This document shows positions 26,474 to 41,400 of a DNA stretch of 64,000 bases, piece after piece. The first letter of the stretch is position 1. Each line of letters opens with the position of its first letter. A program made the translations under genes and the position numbers. A model generated the notes under the pieces. That model had not been told where the DNA came from and did no database searches. It saw nothing but the letters and a program-made list of their open reading frames with translations. This DNA is from Volvox africanus (Eukaryota > Chlorophyta > Chlorophyceae > Chlamydomonadales > Volvocaceae). The DNA is taken from NCBI GenBank assembly GCA_030268105.1, contig BSDZ01000003.1, positions 1,488,001-1,552,000 on the forward strand. The letters are read 5' to 3'.

Positions 26474-29400
26474 ATGGATGGCAACTTCATTGCGGATGTA
26501 CGCCTAGACGACTCCGATGAGGTACGAGACTTGGCTTCCAACAGGGCCGCCTTCAACCTGTAAGCGAAAGTCCATTTGATGCGTCAAATTTGTCAACCCA
26601 TTGTAGGTGCTTCAGCTGCCAATCGTCAAGAGCAGGGTTAAGAAGCTCTTGCAAGGGGCTGTAAGGAAAATTGCGTTGCTGGGTGCACCTGTGATCCCGT
26701 CCAGCGATGACTCTTTGGAGCAATTTTTACAAGCAGCTGGTCGCTTCTTTGGAAAGGACCCCGCGAAATGGGACCAAGTTGGTGAGTCCGCATGCGGTGT
26801 CATGTAACTTGTGTGCTCCATGCTTGCAGCTTCCACACATGTGGAATCGAAATGGATTTATTGCTTGTCTACGACTTAATTGTTATAAATGAATTATGCT
26901 TTCGAAGGCGGTCGGCTTACCCATCGTACTGGGCACGCGATGTGCGATGTGGGACGGACCTTCATCGTAGCAGCATAATCGGGGATAATAATAATGTTAA
27001 GGGAATGGAGACAATACAGCTCAACAAGTAGAACCTGTGACAGAGACTCTGTTTTAATTGTGTCACCAAAGGATAGAAGTGTATGGCAAATGCGGCTTTG
27101 GGGGTTAAGCCCACTACAAGGGACCATTGCCATTGATGCCCAGGATTGAGCCTTGCCATGCGCGGGCAGTATTTCCCCTGTCCTAAAACCTGGCTATGGA
27201 GTTGAAGAAGGCAGCCCCGCCGTCAGTATATTTGCTCACGCACTGAGCAAAACGCACTACTTATCCCAAACCCAAGTGGCCCCACAAGCTCACAAGGGTT
27301 AACCTTGTGCACATTGGGAAAGCGATGGTCTGCCATCTTTGGGAAGATCAGTCATTTCAGGCGTCCGGACGTTCCGCGCCCTTGAGACCATCCCATCGCC
27401 CCACCTGCCTTTGTATCCGTTGGGCCCAGTCAAATGTTTGTATTATCCCCCTCAAATATCAAGCACATTGCCTTACGAGGTTTGGAAACGCCCTTCATAT
27501 CCACACATGCAAATGCCCGTTTCACAACTCCGTGCAGGCGATACCAAGGTGGACGTGACGGAAGAGGCGGGTAAGCGGACCACTAAGCTCACAGGCGTGT
27601 TTACGGGTACGGAGCTGTCGCTGCTGGTGGAGAACCCATACTTTGACGAGCGGCTGCCTGCGCGGGAGGACAAACCAGAGCTAAACTTCAGCCAGAAGCG
27701 CACGCCCATCCGGGCTGATGACGAATGGCAGGAGGTGGGGCCCCCCTCTTAGAGGTTTCGCTTTGGGAGCCTCCGCTATGGTTTGCGGACAGATACCAGC
27801 TAGCCGGGCTAATCAAAAGAAAGCACAAATAGGGCTCAGCTGAATCTCGATAGCATAAGGACATTTCGTTGGGGTCCAACGGTGGGATTGTAGCATCGAA
27901 ATGGCGAGCACATCGCGTCCAGGGGCATTGGGCGAGAACCGGTGCCAAACTAGGACATTTTTCCGGTCGTATAGTGTGACGGGAAGAGGGCTTGGAGTGG
28001 TTTTGCTAGCCGTCTGTGTGGATTACGACATTGATGTCTTACATGTTAGCGTTATTCTACATGGCCTACGCTCATGGTGTTGCAGCATACGATACAACTA
28101 GCGCTATGACACGGTCCTAACTGTGTGCGTATATTTGTGGGTCATATGAGCTGTCCCCTTCAACTGTGCTCTCAAGCAAGCATCGTCCGTTTCGCTCATC
28201 GCAGCTGATTTCTGAGCAGCCATGGACGGCTAGCAAGCGGCGACAGCTGCTGACCGCCTACATGCATGCCAAGGTAAAGGGTCGATAAGGAAAGCCGCAC
28301 CATGGTAGTGTGGTGGAGACTGGTATGAGGGATGGGTCAAGAAAAACCGATTTTAGTAGCGTTCACCCTCCCCCTCTTCCCCGTACACCGGTCATCCACC
28401 CTCTGTACGTTGAAACATCACTGTTGCGGTTCACCGCAGCCGGTGGGACGCCTGCCTTGCGCGCCGTCTAGGATTCGACCCATTCTCATCGATGATGAGC
28501 GGGTTAAGCATCGAATACACGGCACCCTAGGCCGCCGGCATTGGTAAGGATTGGGCCTAGGCTCGGCCCTCCTGCCAGCGGTCCTTCACGCAACTCCCTG
28601 GGGTTCAGTCAGAGACGGCCCTTCCTCGCCGTGCATTGGGACTTGCCCCTGATTCGTCCTGCGGAGAGGAGCAGGAAAGCATGCGTTTCTAATTGAGATG
28701 CATAGAGAAGAGGCGCTGTGCTTTAGTTCGAGCTCGCCACCTCAGTCATCATTATTGCGACATCCATTCTGTACAGGTGGAGGCTGAGGATCCGGTCCTT
28801 TCGGCGGAGGGTGCTCATGGATTTTGGGAACTGTCCATCAACAAACAACACCACGTGGACTTCCGCATTGACCGCCTGGCGGCCCTGCTCAATCGGCTGT
28901 CTGCAGCCAACCTGGAGGTAGCCACCACTACCGCAGCCGCCGTGTGGGGCCTCGCCACAACTAGCCTCAGCCGGAAAGCGCTCGCTGACCTGGACATTGT
29001 GTCGCTACTCCTCTCCAATCTGAAGCGCTCGCTTAAGATGCCAGTGATCCCGGATGAAGCAACGGTGGCGGCCGCAGCGGCTGCGGCTGCAGCCGCAGCA
29101 GCTGCTGGCGGGGCGGCAGCAGCGGTAGCGGCGGCGGCAGCAGCCGCGACCGCATCCACCAGTGGCTCGGCAGTAGATGATGTCCCCGCTGGCGGTGGCC
29201 GGAATACGTCAAACAATTCGGTCCCTGAGGCGCAGCGTAATCGCTTCCAGTCATTCTTGCTGGGCGCGCTGAGCGTGCTTCTAATCGACCGCAATTGCCG
29301 CAAGGCATACGTACAACAGGAACCTGAGTTTGGGACGCTTTTCATGCTAGCGAAAAACCTGGAGGGCTACGCACCTGACGCAGCATCTGCGCGGCGAGAG

Positions 29401-32400
29401 ACGGCGGCCAAGCTGCTGACGACTATGGTACAGCGAGACGCGGACGCAAGGCGCAGCCTCATTGCCAGCGGTGCATTGCGTAGCGTCATCTCACTGCTGA
29501 ACCCCAAGGCGAGTTGGAGTGCTGGGACCCCGGCTGTGGCTGGTCGGAATGAGGGCCAGCGCCAGGGTTAACTGTGTGGCAGGATGCTGGGCACGCCAAT
29601 TAGTGGGAATGTGGATTGTGGTAATACTGCCCTATTGTGGGTGTGTGCCAATCGACAGTGTACAGTTATGTGAGCCTCGGCGGACGGATAAAGCGAGACA
29701 GGAAGCGATTGGGATTAAGGGTCGACATGGGGACGGTCTCGAAAGTCCAAAAGCCCGAAGCCGACGGCGAACCGAACCGAGACATGAAGAACTCTGGAAG
29801 GCTGTTATTCTGAGGGAATCGCTTCAGCAAACTCTAAAGTTGAGATGTGAAAAGAACATCCGACGAGGCTCCATTAGCACAATGCGCGAGGAGAGCAGGA
29901 CGCGCCTGTACGCAGGGGTGTGCTTATGGATCAGCGGTAGTCATCCTAGCGGCATGCAGCCCAGAACCTCTGTACCCTCGAAGCAGCACACATTTGCTCT
30001 GCGATAGTCACGCCGTGTGTATTGTCTCGGTGGGTGACCAGGGCGGCCATTTTCAGAACCTTTGCTGACCCTTACCTTGCTTGCGGAAGATTTTTGCACG
30101 CACACCGCATCTCTGAAAATCATACCCCCCTCCGCCCTAATCCATTTTTACAGGGGCCCGGCGAGTCTATGATCCAGTTTTGTGCCGCTTCATTGCTGGC
30201 CACCATGGTGCTGGACGATGACGCTATGGAGCTCATCCGGGATCGTGGGGAGGCGCCGCTCATGTTTGAGGCGTGCATCGTGCTTTTGCATAGCACCCTG
30301 GGAAAATTGAAGCGGGAGGTGGCGAGATTCTACGGACAGTTGACACCGTAAGCTGGGTTGGTTTGGACATGTTTGGGCTCGGGTGGCCGCGCGGGATCAG
30401 AAATCCGACCAGGGAAGAGGGCTGGCGAGCAGCGTGTAAGGCGGACGGGAAACTGCAGAACGCAGTTGGATGTCAACCTGCAGGATGAAGATTGATCCAA
30501 TAACGCAGGTTATGCCCTTCCCCCCTTGGAGTGGTATTCACAGCATATAGTCCACGACCCCAGGCGGCTGGGGTAACCTTTTGTTTTTAAATAAACTGGT
30601 AACCGCTATCCCTCCCAGGGCTGCAAAAATGCCAGAGCCCAAACACGTTCGCTACCCACGGGACAGCATTTACCGATGGCGTTCCATGAGACGAAGCCTC
30701 TTCATAGTGTTTTTGGTTTTCCCAGATGTCAATTGCCGTCATCTTGAACCCGGCCGTACCGCTGCAGTGAGGACATGGAGGCCACACCGACTTTCGACGT
30801 GGAGCTAGGGGTGCGGTTGGCAGAAGCGGCGTCGCAGGCCATGTGGGGCAGTGCGCATTACTGCGTCATGATGGACCCTATCCAGGTGCGTTGATAGGGG
30901 TTAGAGGCGTTATTTCTGCCATTTCCACACAAGATATTGGAGGGGGCGAGATGAAAGTTCTCCGTGGTTCCATGCCAGAGGCGCTCTTTCACCTGCGTCG
31001 TTTATTTATGATTCCGCATTTGGAATCAATCATCATTTTGTCGCCATGGTGTTTGCCTCCGCGCAGGTCAAGATGGAGCACATATCGCAGCTCGGTATCA
31101 TGGGCATGGATTGCTACAACACCGTTGCGCTGCCATTGTCGCGCGTAGCGCATTGCATCACTGCGTCACTCGCTACTCTGGCTGCCAACCCCGACGCCGC
31201 CATGCTCATCATGAACTCTCCCGGGGACGTGGCGCTTAACTTCCTTATGGCCATGCTTGACGCCATCGAGACGCAGAACTTTGAGCAGGCGGGCCACGTC
31301 AAAGCGTCCGCGTGCGCAGGCGTGGCCTTCCTGGCGTGCCATCCAATTGGCGCCGAGGGTGACGAGTGCATGTTTGGGCCCTTCCGCGGCAAGCTCCTGG
31401 CGATGGGTGCATTCGGTGCACTGCTGCGAGCGGCGCTGAGCAGTGTCATGGAGTCCGAGTGCGATCGGATCATCCAACAAGTAGGTTGGGATGGTCGGGC
31501 AGACTTTTGGGCTTAGATCGTTCGATCCCTTGATCCATCTGATTCACCGGTTCGCACCTCTCCCCCAGGCTGCCGCTATTGGTCTGATGTATTTGTCCAC
31601 CATGGCGGGCGCCGTAGACTCGGCGGAGCTGGCCATGTACGCGGCACTCTTGACCGACAGTGACAACAGCGAGATGATTGAATTCCTCATGGCCGGCATG
31701 TGGATCCTGTTGCGCAATGGGAATAACCGCAAGGTGCGGCATGTTGTGGTCCGCGGTTGGTGGTTCCCCATTTGTGGATCGACCAGATACATCCTGCCGA
31801 CTGGCCGATAGGCCAGTCGGCAGTAGTGCCTTGACCGCTTTCTACAGTCCTTGAGGACGTTTCCGTTGAGCATCCTGCTTGGCACACCCGCATTCTACCT
31901 TCGCATTCCAACGTGATGCTTTGCTTTGTTGAACGCCACAGGTTCTGGGAACCTCTTTTAACCCCTCACCCGCTAACCAGCTGGCGAAAAACATGATCAA
32001 CAAGCTAAACGACGCGATAACGCTGCACGAAATTAACGATGAAGTGGCGGCGAAGACAGCTAAGCTGCGTCAGGTGGCTTCCGGGGGCACGGAAGCCGCC
32101 GCCACCGCGGAGACTGATGCAGACGGCAACGTGCACGACGGTCAGGATGGCGGTGGCGATAACGGTCGTGAGGCAGGAGGTGACGGTACCGATGCTGACG
32201 CCGCTGCCGCCGCGGCACTGGAAGACACGGAGGAACTTGAACGTCAGCAGCAGCAACAGGGGGAAGAGGTGGAGGGCGCAGAGGACGCGGCGGCGGCCGG
32301 GGACGGCACAGAGGCAGCGCAGGAGGGTGACCCTGTGGCAGCGGATGCAGACGTTGCTGGCGCGGCGTCAGTCTTCGGGGTGGAAGCTGAAGCTACACCG

Positions 32401-35400
32401 CCGCCAGTTGTAGAGGGGGACACAACAGTGACCGAAGATGGTGGATACGTTGGGGGGGCCAGCAGGGCAGCAACCGCTGGTGGAGGGGGTGGTAGCAGAG
32501 CCACTACCGCCGGCGGCGGGGGAAGCCGAACTGCCACTGCCCCTGGATCGCCGTCACGCAGCGAGCGAGGGGCGGGACGGGGGCACTCGAGCCCACGTGA
32601 CGGGCGGTTTCCGGGGTCGATGATGATTAATCGCAGCGAGTCCCGGGACCGGGCGCGGCGGAAGGCAGAGGTCATGAAGGGACGCATGCAGCAGGTGCGG
32701 GCGAGCAAGCTCGGGGACATGTGTACGTCTGATGTGGGGCGTGCTTCCAGGGCCGTGAACAGGACCTGGGCGTTTGGGTGCCAGGCGTGAATTTGTAACT
32801 CCATCTTGCAAGCATCAATGGCCCCGTGGAAGATGCGTTAGGCGCAATCTGTCGCGTTTTGGTTAGGACTCCAACGCCGCATAGTGGCCGGCCCTGATTT
32901 GGTCAGGTTGGTCGTCCAGCGCGTTCTCACAGCGTCCCTTCTGGTTCCTACGCCTGCAGTTGGAAAAGCGCTTCGACAAGCAGCTCAAGGACAACTGGGG
33001 TTTGGAGACACTCGTGTCGGTGGGCGAGTCATGGCTGCCAGCCATGTTGGACCAAGACGAGGTGGGTGGATATGGAGCGGGGAGGCTAGGATAGGTTCCC
33101 AACATGCTGGAACCCATGTAGGGTTCCAGCGCAGCTTGAGTTTCAGGTTTGCAACTATCAGGGGTCACCCAGTGAGGCGTATATAATTTTGTCGTATGAG
33201 TTGCACAGGGGATGCGGAGGGTTTTGAACGCGGGGCCTAAGCCGAGCCCAGGCCGAGCTTGTAATTGGTAGAACGCAAACGATGTGATGACAGGGTTGTC
33301 TATCTTGTTCGATACGCCTCTTCAACGCCCTTTGTTGCGCTATAGTAGTCGTACAACAATCTGCTATGGGATCTTTCTGCGTGTACGCGAGGTTGGGGGG
33401 AGATGAGAAATCTGTGATTCGTGATCTTGTTGCGGGTGTCCGGAAACGGCCCTTTCCACAGGATGGCGAGGCCACCGACGTCCCGGTGCTTAAGCTGTTT
33501 GAGTTCTTGGTGGCGTCCATCTGTATGTTCATGGTGGACGATGACGGAGTTCCGGAGCGGAGGGAACTGGACGTGTTCCGGCTATCGGCACCCGAGGGAG
33601 CACGCCAGTAAGCACCAAGCGAGCCTGTTCTCCATACACCTCATTCATGACGTATGTACAGATGGAGACGCGCCTTCGCCCCATGACACTGTCAGGGCGC
33701 AGTTTCATCATTACGCTAGTATTACCTTATAAAAACTCCTTTTTTTGTAAAGTATCGAGCTCCCAGCCCTCAGTTTGCGTGTTCCTCATGGGTGCCTCCT
33801 TGTAGCAAGACATGGTGGACGGTGGATGTGCGCGCCCCCGAGGCAGACGGCACTGTGGACTTGGACACGGAGCGCGCGCTGCGCATCCTGCTACAGATCC
33901 TGGGCATGCACCTATCCGCTGCCTGGAAGTCGATGCAGCTGGGTGAGTGCTGCATATCGTCCTGGCCTATCTTCCAAGCCACGTGTATTGCCGAACCTGC
34001 GCCAAGCACCTGCTTTGGGTACCTTGGGAATTCATTGTGCCTTGGCCCTATTAATCTGGCCTGTAGGACGGCTCCATGTCCGCTGTATCCTTCCTCACGC
34101 CCTGGCGCTGTTGGTCCCAATGTTGCTTGGATTTGACCCGCACACGCAGGCGTCCTTACGTTGTGGAACGCCTGCTGCCGCCACCCCAACATGGAACGCC
34201 ACGTGGTGGAGCGGGGCGTGGCCCTGAAGTTATTGATGGTGATTAACAATCCGTCCTGGCCTCCCTCGCTGCGGGAGATTTCCGCGGGCTGCCTGGAGTT
34301 CTTTCAGGAACGCTGGTCCAACTTGTGCACGTTTGGGCCCGGTGAGCCACACTTGATGCCGCAGGGGCTTCCGGCCGAAGTTTCGGGCCTCACTATGGGG
34401 GCACGGCCTACCGACGGCGTGGTGCCGTACACGGCGGCCATGGTAGGCCTGATCAATACGCAGGTGCCCTTGATGGAGTACCGTGGTTGCCACGGCCTCG
34501 CGCGCATGACCTACACAGCACCGTATGGGTGTCCTGAATCCAAGGCCTTTCTGCGCGAGGCAAAGGCCGTCGCCACAGGACTAGGGGCCGTGGAGGCTCT
34601 AGTGGCGCTCATGAAGCGACTCAACCGGCGTTACCAGGACCTGGGACCCGCTGGGATGCTGCCCGGCACCTTCCGGTCAGTCAGCGGCGGCATTGGCGTC
34701 GTTGGAAGCGGCCCGTCGCCGCTGGCACCGACGCCGGCGGCGGCATCCGGCTCAGCAGCCGCCTCCCGACCGTTCTCACCAGGGGAAGAAAACCCTTCAA
34801 TGTTTGAGCGCGACATGCAAAACTTGGAGGCTGTTCAGGACATTTACTTTGTGTCAATGGCGGCCTTGCTCAACATGTCAGTGCTGCGAGCCAACCAGGT
34901 CCCAATTGCCAAGCGTGGCTTGCTAGTGCTGCTGGGCACCAACACCGTTTTCTATAACCGCGTGGTGGCGTTGCGCGCCCAACTGAATGCCACGCGGCCG
35001 GGTGCGCAGAGCGCCGCTGCGGGTGCGGACGCGCTGGCGCGTGAAGAGCAGCTGCTGTACCTGTGCTCGGCCATCCTGCAGAATATCTCACAGGTGAAAT
35101 GCGGACAAACTCCCTGGCTATGGATGCTTGTCTCTTCCTGAGATTTATTAGCTACCACTATGCTAAGTTCCATGCTGGGTCCTTGGTCATGCCGCCATCC
35201 CTAACGACGCCGGAATCATTCAAGGGCAAGCACTCACGGCAAGCGCCACTCCTGCGGTTAATGAAAGTGTCGTGACACAAGTAGAAGCGCGGTTTCCTAA
35301 GTCCCTAACTCCTTCTCTGTCTTTTCACTGTCGCAGCACCCGCACAATCGTACGAGATTGTACAAGGCAGAGCTCAAGGGTAGCGTGGCGCTGGACAAGG

Positions 35401-38400
35401 TTATTGAGGCTGCAACTGATGTTGACGAGAAAACACTTACCGCGGCGTCCTTCCTGCCGTCCATTTCTAGCTCATTGTCCGTCTCGCCCAGCGCCATGTC
35501 AGTGGCCTCAGGGGCCCGGCTGGTCTCAAGTGGAAAGGCCAGCAAGGCACCCAGCCGGGCAGGCGGAACGCTGACTCCTAGCCCAAGTGGCATGCGCGTG
35601 GGCAGCCCCGGGCGCAGGGCCTTGAGCAGCCCCAAGACCTCGCCAAACGGCTTGGTAAGGGAGGGCGGGAGGAAGCCCCGGAACAACACGATCTGCATAG
35701 TGGGGATATGCGGAAGAATGGCGGCGGGGATACCTTTAGAAGTCATGGGGAGGTATGTAAAGGACTATGCTTTGGGACGCTGATGCGGTGGGCAGATCCG
35801 GTGTCATTGGTTGGCATCGTGCTGTGCCATTCTGCAATGATGTGCGACCCTACATACGGCAGCATGTAGTCATTCGCCCGGTATTTAACCCATTCAATAC
35901 CTGGGAGTTGAATTGGTGCACCCCTGTCCCGCTTGCTGCATCAGATCATTAACAACAGTGTGGACACGGCCCTGGCGGGCAGCGTGAGGCCCAAAGTGGT
36001 CTTCCCGCCTATCTGCGAGCGGGGCAGCTTCGACTCAGGGCAGGCTCAGCGCTTCACGGGAGGCGGCGGGCCGACCACCGCCACAATAAACCGGGCGGGT
36101 AGTATGCACAGCACACGAAGTGCGTGGGTTTTGGAAGGCTACACCAGGAACCAAGTGTGTCAGGGTTATCAGGATATATGGCCAGATGGTGTGCGGGTAC
36201 ATGTTTTAAAGGCCGCGCCCCGGTGTTGTGTGTGTGTGAAGAGTTTGACTGGAATACTCATTATTTGGCATGACTGTCTTTGTGCGTTGGTGCCGAGGTC
36301 GATTAGATTCTGCAGTCCTCCTGTATGTATGTGATACATTTGAAAGGAGTCTGCGGCGAGAGGAACTGCTTATGCAGCATATTTCCTGCTATGTATGCGC
36401 GCTAAGTTGTGACAATAATGTATGGCCAGGTGGTGCTGACGAGGGAGACATCCCTGAAATCAGCGACAGCGGCGGCTCCAACATGCGCCACGTGGCGGTG
36501 ACGGACTCCCGGTATCGTTTCCTATCCTGGATCGACAATACCCTCAACGAAATAGAGGTGACTCGTGAGGCTCCAACCTGGGAGGCTAGGATGGGCGGCA
36601 GGATAGGGGCATGGAGGCTCTTGCAAGGCCGGTTTGCGAAACCTTACACACGAGTGGAAGGCGGTGCTATTACTGCTGGTTGCGGCAGATGCCTTATCCC
36701 TCGCATGATTATCCAAATATATGGGGTGGATGCATGTCTGCAAATGCCTCGGTTCGTCCTAACCTTGCCAGGACACCATTCCGTGCGCACGGCAGGCGTC
36801 CAGGTGATCCTTCCTCGCCGCACCATTGTCGTCAATATTCCTTCTCATTACTGTCACGGATTGCTGATACCCCCGACCGTTCTTCTCTGTATCTCTTGAC
36901 CCTACCTCGCCAGACGGTGCAACCTCCCTAGACAATCAAATCCAAGTTTTGCCTATGCCATTCTCCATCTAAGCACCCCTGCACCCCTGCGCCTTCCATC
37001 CCCGCAGCCAAGCTCTTCTGTAAGCGTCGCGGGTCGAAACAAAGCCCTCATGTCCAGCTCGATCGCTGACGACCATACCGTCGCCGCTAGCCGCACCACC
37101 CACCGTAAGCACCTGTGGGATGAGAACGGCGACTGGCTTCCCAACGAGCCGGAGTCATTCAAGGCACTAAATAAGCTGCTAGCGCGACCATTAAGCCACC
37201 TTTGGCAGGAGATGCCGGAGCACCGTGCACGGCAGGGCAAGCAGCGATGGGAGCCTGTCGTGTCCGAGTACAGGGAGCTGCAGTCAGATAAGCCCCTGAC
37301 GCGGCCCGCAGCCAAGCTATTGTCCACGCTGCCGCCAAAGGATCAGGAGGACCTTCTGGTAGCGGCGACGCAGCTGGTCGGGCTAACGCCTGAGGATCGG
37401 GCCTCGGAGGACGGCAGCCGTATCGGATCTGCCGCCGTCAATGGGTCCGGCGCCGGCGGTGATGGCCTGGGCATCGCTGCCGACGATTTTGGATTTGCAC
37501 CGCCGGTCGGTGGCGATGGCGCTGCTACCCGCAACAGCACCCTTTCGCACGCGCCGCCGCCAAGCATGGCGAACCTCCTGGCAGGGGAGTTCAGCGCGGA
37601 CATTCCCAAGCCCATCGCGTCGGTGACATCGTGGACGGAGGGACCGCCGCACCGACCATCAACGCGCGAGCGCGAAAACGGGCGTGTGGGACTGACGGTG
37701 CTGCAGGCACCGGCAGAGGTGCTTGCCGCAACAGCAGCGCGCAAGGCGGCTGAGGCGGCCGCTGCTGCCACGACACATTTTGGTGGCGTCGGCATGGACA
37801 TAAATACAGACGGTGATGGCGCTGTCAGCGACGGTGATGCCACCGGAAACAAGGCTGTTCCTCTTAAGGTTTGCCTGCACCCTCGGCGGCCCCGGCAGGT
37901 CATCACCTTTGAGGACCGCATAATTGTGGATGCTGCCTCCACGCGACCCACGCTGACGCTCTTCGAGCACGTTGAGGGCTCCAAAGTGTCTGAAGGGCTC
38001 TTCCCGTCCTATATCCTGCCCAATGGCAAGCGTGCTCATATGTACTACAGTGGGGGCACTCTGCTGGACGAGGTCAGCGTGGAGGCGGTAATCCCGCCGC
38101 CTCGGCCTTCCACCGTACCGCAGGCGCTGCAGCAGACAATGCCGCTGGCCAACGTGCTCAACCTGATTGCCAAGCCGCCTGGCAGGTATATCATTAGGCT
38201 ATACATTGTCCGTAACGGATGGATTACGAGCGAAAGTAACTGGAACGCGGAGTGTAGGAAAATTTGAGCACCCTGCCTGGCTGTACGATATGACAGGTTG
38301 TGGAGTTGGCCCAACGGAGCGTGCAACGGGCGGCGGCATTCTGGTCACGACACAAAATGCACAACTGTTTCGGGTAGCGGACATTATGTAACGTCGTCAC

Positions 38401-41400
38401 AATCCTTTCCTCCAGCTTACGGCTAAGGGCGGCAACCTTCCGCTTTTTAATTTTCAACTCGCTGTGCGGTCCACCGCTGTCACTGCCATTTAAACATCTC
38501 CCTCCCTGGTCCATGAAATTCCGCAGTGCCCCTCCTTTCATCCCGTACAAGCCCGTGCCACGCCTGGTGCCGCTGCCATCCATGCACACGTTGACGGTGA
38601 AGCGGCCGGACCAGCTGGTGGCGGAAGCGTTTGGCGACTTGCGCGAGGACAACCTGCAGTTGGTGATTCAAGCTAAGAAGATCATCAAGACACAGACCAC
38701 GACGCGCGTCGAGAATATTGAAATCAAGCCCCAGGAGGAGCGCGAGCCCTGGACACTGCCCAACTCCATCTTCAAGAACCGTGTAAAGGAGTGCGACGCG
38801 CGCGCATTCTACGACGCACATCAGGTGTGCTACTTGTTTGTGCGGCGGGAGGACAAAATGGAAAATATTTTGCAAACCGGCCTACAACGGCTGACCCTGC
38901 CAGCTCTTTTGAACGAGCGCTGCCCTTTCCCTTCCAATGCTCACCTTGTATATTCCCGTTACATCATAACCCTCAGCATTCGTCTTCTCTGCTGCCACCG
39001 CCGCCACTTGGTATCCGCTTATTGATCTGTCTGTCCGTCCGTTTGTCTGTCCATCCTCAGGTGGAGGAACGCATGTTCGAGCGCGATTGGCAGCGCGCCT
39101 GTTCCAAAGAGAAGTTTACAAGCATGATGTCTCGCGAAAATAAGGCCAACAAGGAGGGCAAGGACGAGAAAGTGGCCATCAAGGAAGTGCACGGCGTGCT
39201 GCTCAAGAATTGGCCCCAAGTGTTTGGCGCGTATGTGTACTACGCTGCTGGCGGCACGGGAGATCCATACCACATGTCCCTCAATGCCTTCACAACCTTC
39301 CTGGACGATTGCAGCATCGCTGATCCTGAGTCGCAGTATTGCAAGCGCTCCGACTGCGATACAATATTCATCGTTTGCAACTTCCAAGTGGGTGCCGTGG
39401 TGAATGCACGAGAGTTCCCTTTGTACGTTACCGGGCGTTGTCCCTCTCGAGCACTGCTGTGCTTTGATATGGATGGGGCTATAGTTATACTAGGATCGCT
39501 GTGTTCATTCTTGTTTCTAGTTAGGCCGCAGCGCACTTGCATGGCTATACCTTGCAGCCCTCTACTTTCCTTTTTGCGCAGCAGCTCCCTTGTGCATTTC
39601 ACGAACGCACGAACGCACGTGCGATGCCGCCTCTCATTTGGCACTCCATGCGCCACCCTTTCCACAGCCTGACAAGAAGAGTGCGGAGGCTGCGGTCAAC
39701 ATGGAGAACGCCATGATGCGATACGAGTTCCTGGAGGCAATCGTGCGCCTGGGTGGGTTGGGGGCGAGGAAAGCATTAGATGGCGCGTCTCTCTTTTTTC
39801 GGTGACTTGATTGGGTGCAGTGGAGATCTAGGGCAACGGGGTGGACGGAGCAGTGTGCAATTATGTGATGGGGAGGGTACTACAGTATAATAGTATATTG
39901 GGTGCGTTCGTTAATGCTACGGCGTCGTGTTAGGAGTATCACCCTAGCTTTCTGGTCCACTAGGTGGCTTATGGGTGGGATGTCGCTGAGCGTCGCTAGT
40001 CAATCAGCGCTCAACCAAATGAACGGTTTGTTCAGGCATGTGTGTGCAAAACCCGCTAACTATACTCAATTTGCAACTCCCGTTTCTTCAGCCATCGCCA
40101 AGTACGGCAAGGCCCAGCAAACGGATGACTTAGCCACTGCCGTGACAATGCTCATCGAACGCAACATCCTACCCAACCTGGTGCCCGGGGCGCTTCACAA
40201 TTCCAATACTTTCCGCACGGAGCGCCTTTACAACGAAGAGGTACATGTGCTTGTGGCTTGGCGGAGCTCACTGCATGTATCTTAGGGTGATCTGTGCGCA
40301 CGAATCCTTTGGGGTCGCCGGGGCGAGAACGTTGAAAGGCAGTGAATATATCATAGCGTAAGATCACCTGTACACGTTCAGGTGTTGATTACACAATGTC
40401 TTGTGCCTACGAGTGGCAAGAAAGCGCATCTCTCTGGCTCTTATCCCCTCTGACCCGCTGCGTTTCACGGCACGCAACCCAACCAATCCAACGCCCTTGA
40501 TGCCTTCGCATTTGTCTTCCCCCACCACCCCTTTTGAATTTTAAAAATTTCACTCACACGCGGTCCTCTTTCCCCTCTGCTCCCCGGCTTTTTACCCCGC
40601 CGCGCAGGTGGACCAGGTGTTCAAGAAACACAGCGTGCTGCTCAAGGCGCTGTACAGCCGTTACCGCCTCAAGCCCGTGGGCGGCGGCCTGCGGCCCAAA
40701 GTGCTCAAGCTGGACGGCTGGCTGCAGTTCGCGTCAGATTCGCAGCTTATCGACAGTCAATTCACGCTGCAGGTGGGATTCAGAGGATCGGGGCCGATGT
40801 CGATGGGGAGCGGAGAGCGTTGGATGTTGCTTAGGGGCGGAGCTTAGGGGAACTTGGCCATAATTTTATGTTCAAGTCAAGGTCGAGACGCGGAGTGCTG
40901 GGGTGCGACCTGGGATTCTTAATGTGTCGATGTAATGTCGCCTTTTCTTTGCTCAACCCATATGCTGTCCCGAGCCCCACCACGGGCCCCACATGTCACC
41001 GATCTTCCTTCATCGACCCTTCATTCCCCCTATTGCAGGACGCTGCGCTGTCCTTCCTTTGGGCGCGCATGTACGTGATTGACGAGATTAAGGACTATGC
41101 ACGGTACACCTGCCTCTCCTTCACTGATTTCCTGGAGGCGCTTGGCCGAGTAGCTGACATGAAAGCGCTCCCCTCATCCTCCGACCTTGATATGGCCGGG
41201 TACGACAATATTTTGGAATGGTCCCTCGATAAGGAACGAATGGAGGGTGGCGGGCTTGACAACAAGGGCGGTGGCGGCACCGGCGCAGCGGGCGGCAGCG
41301 GTGACGGCGGTGACGGTCCCACGGCGCCCGTGGGCAGTTCTCTCGACATTTTCCGGCCACGCGCGTCTGCAGGTTTCAACACGCCCAAGACGCGACCTCT

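Noticed and set aside
28430..28640. GATGATGA and CTGA words suggesting a C/D-box snoRNA in an intron
   Set aside because: Spacing and terminal stem are not convincing, and no guide match was identified.
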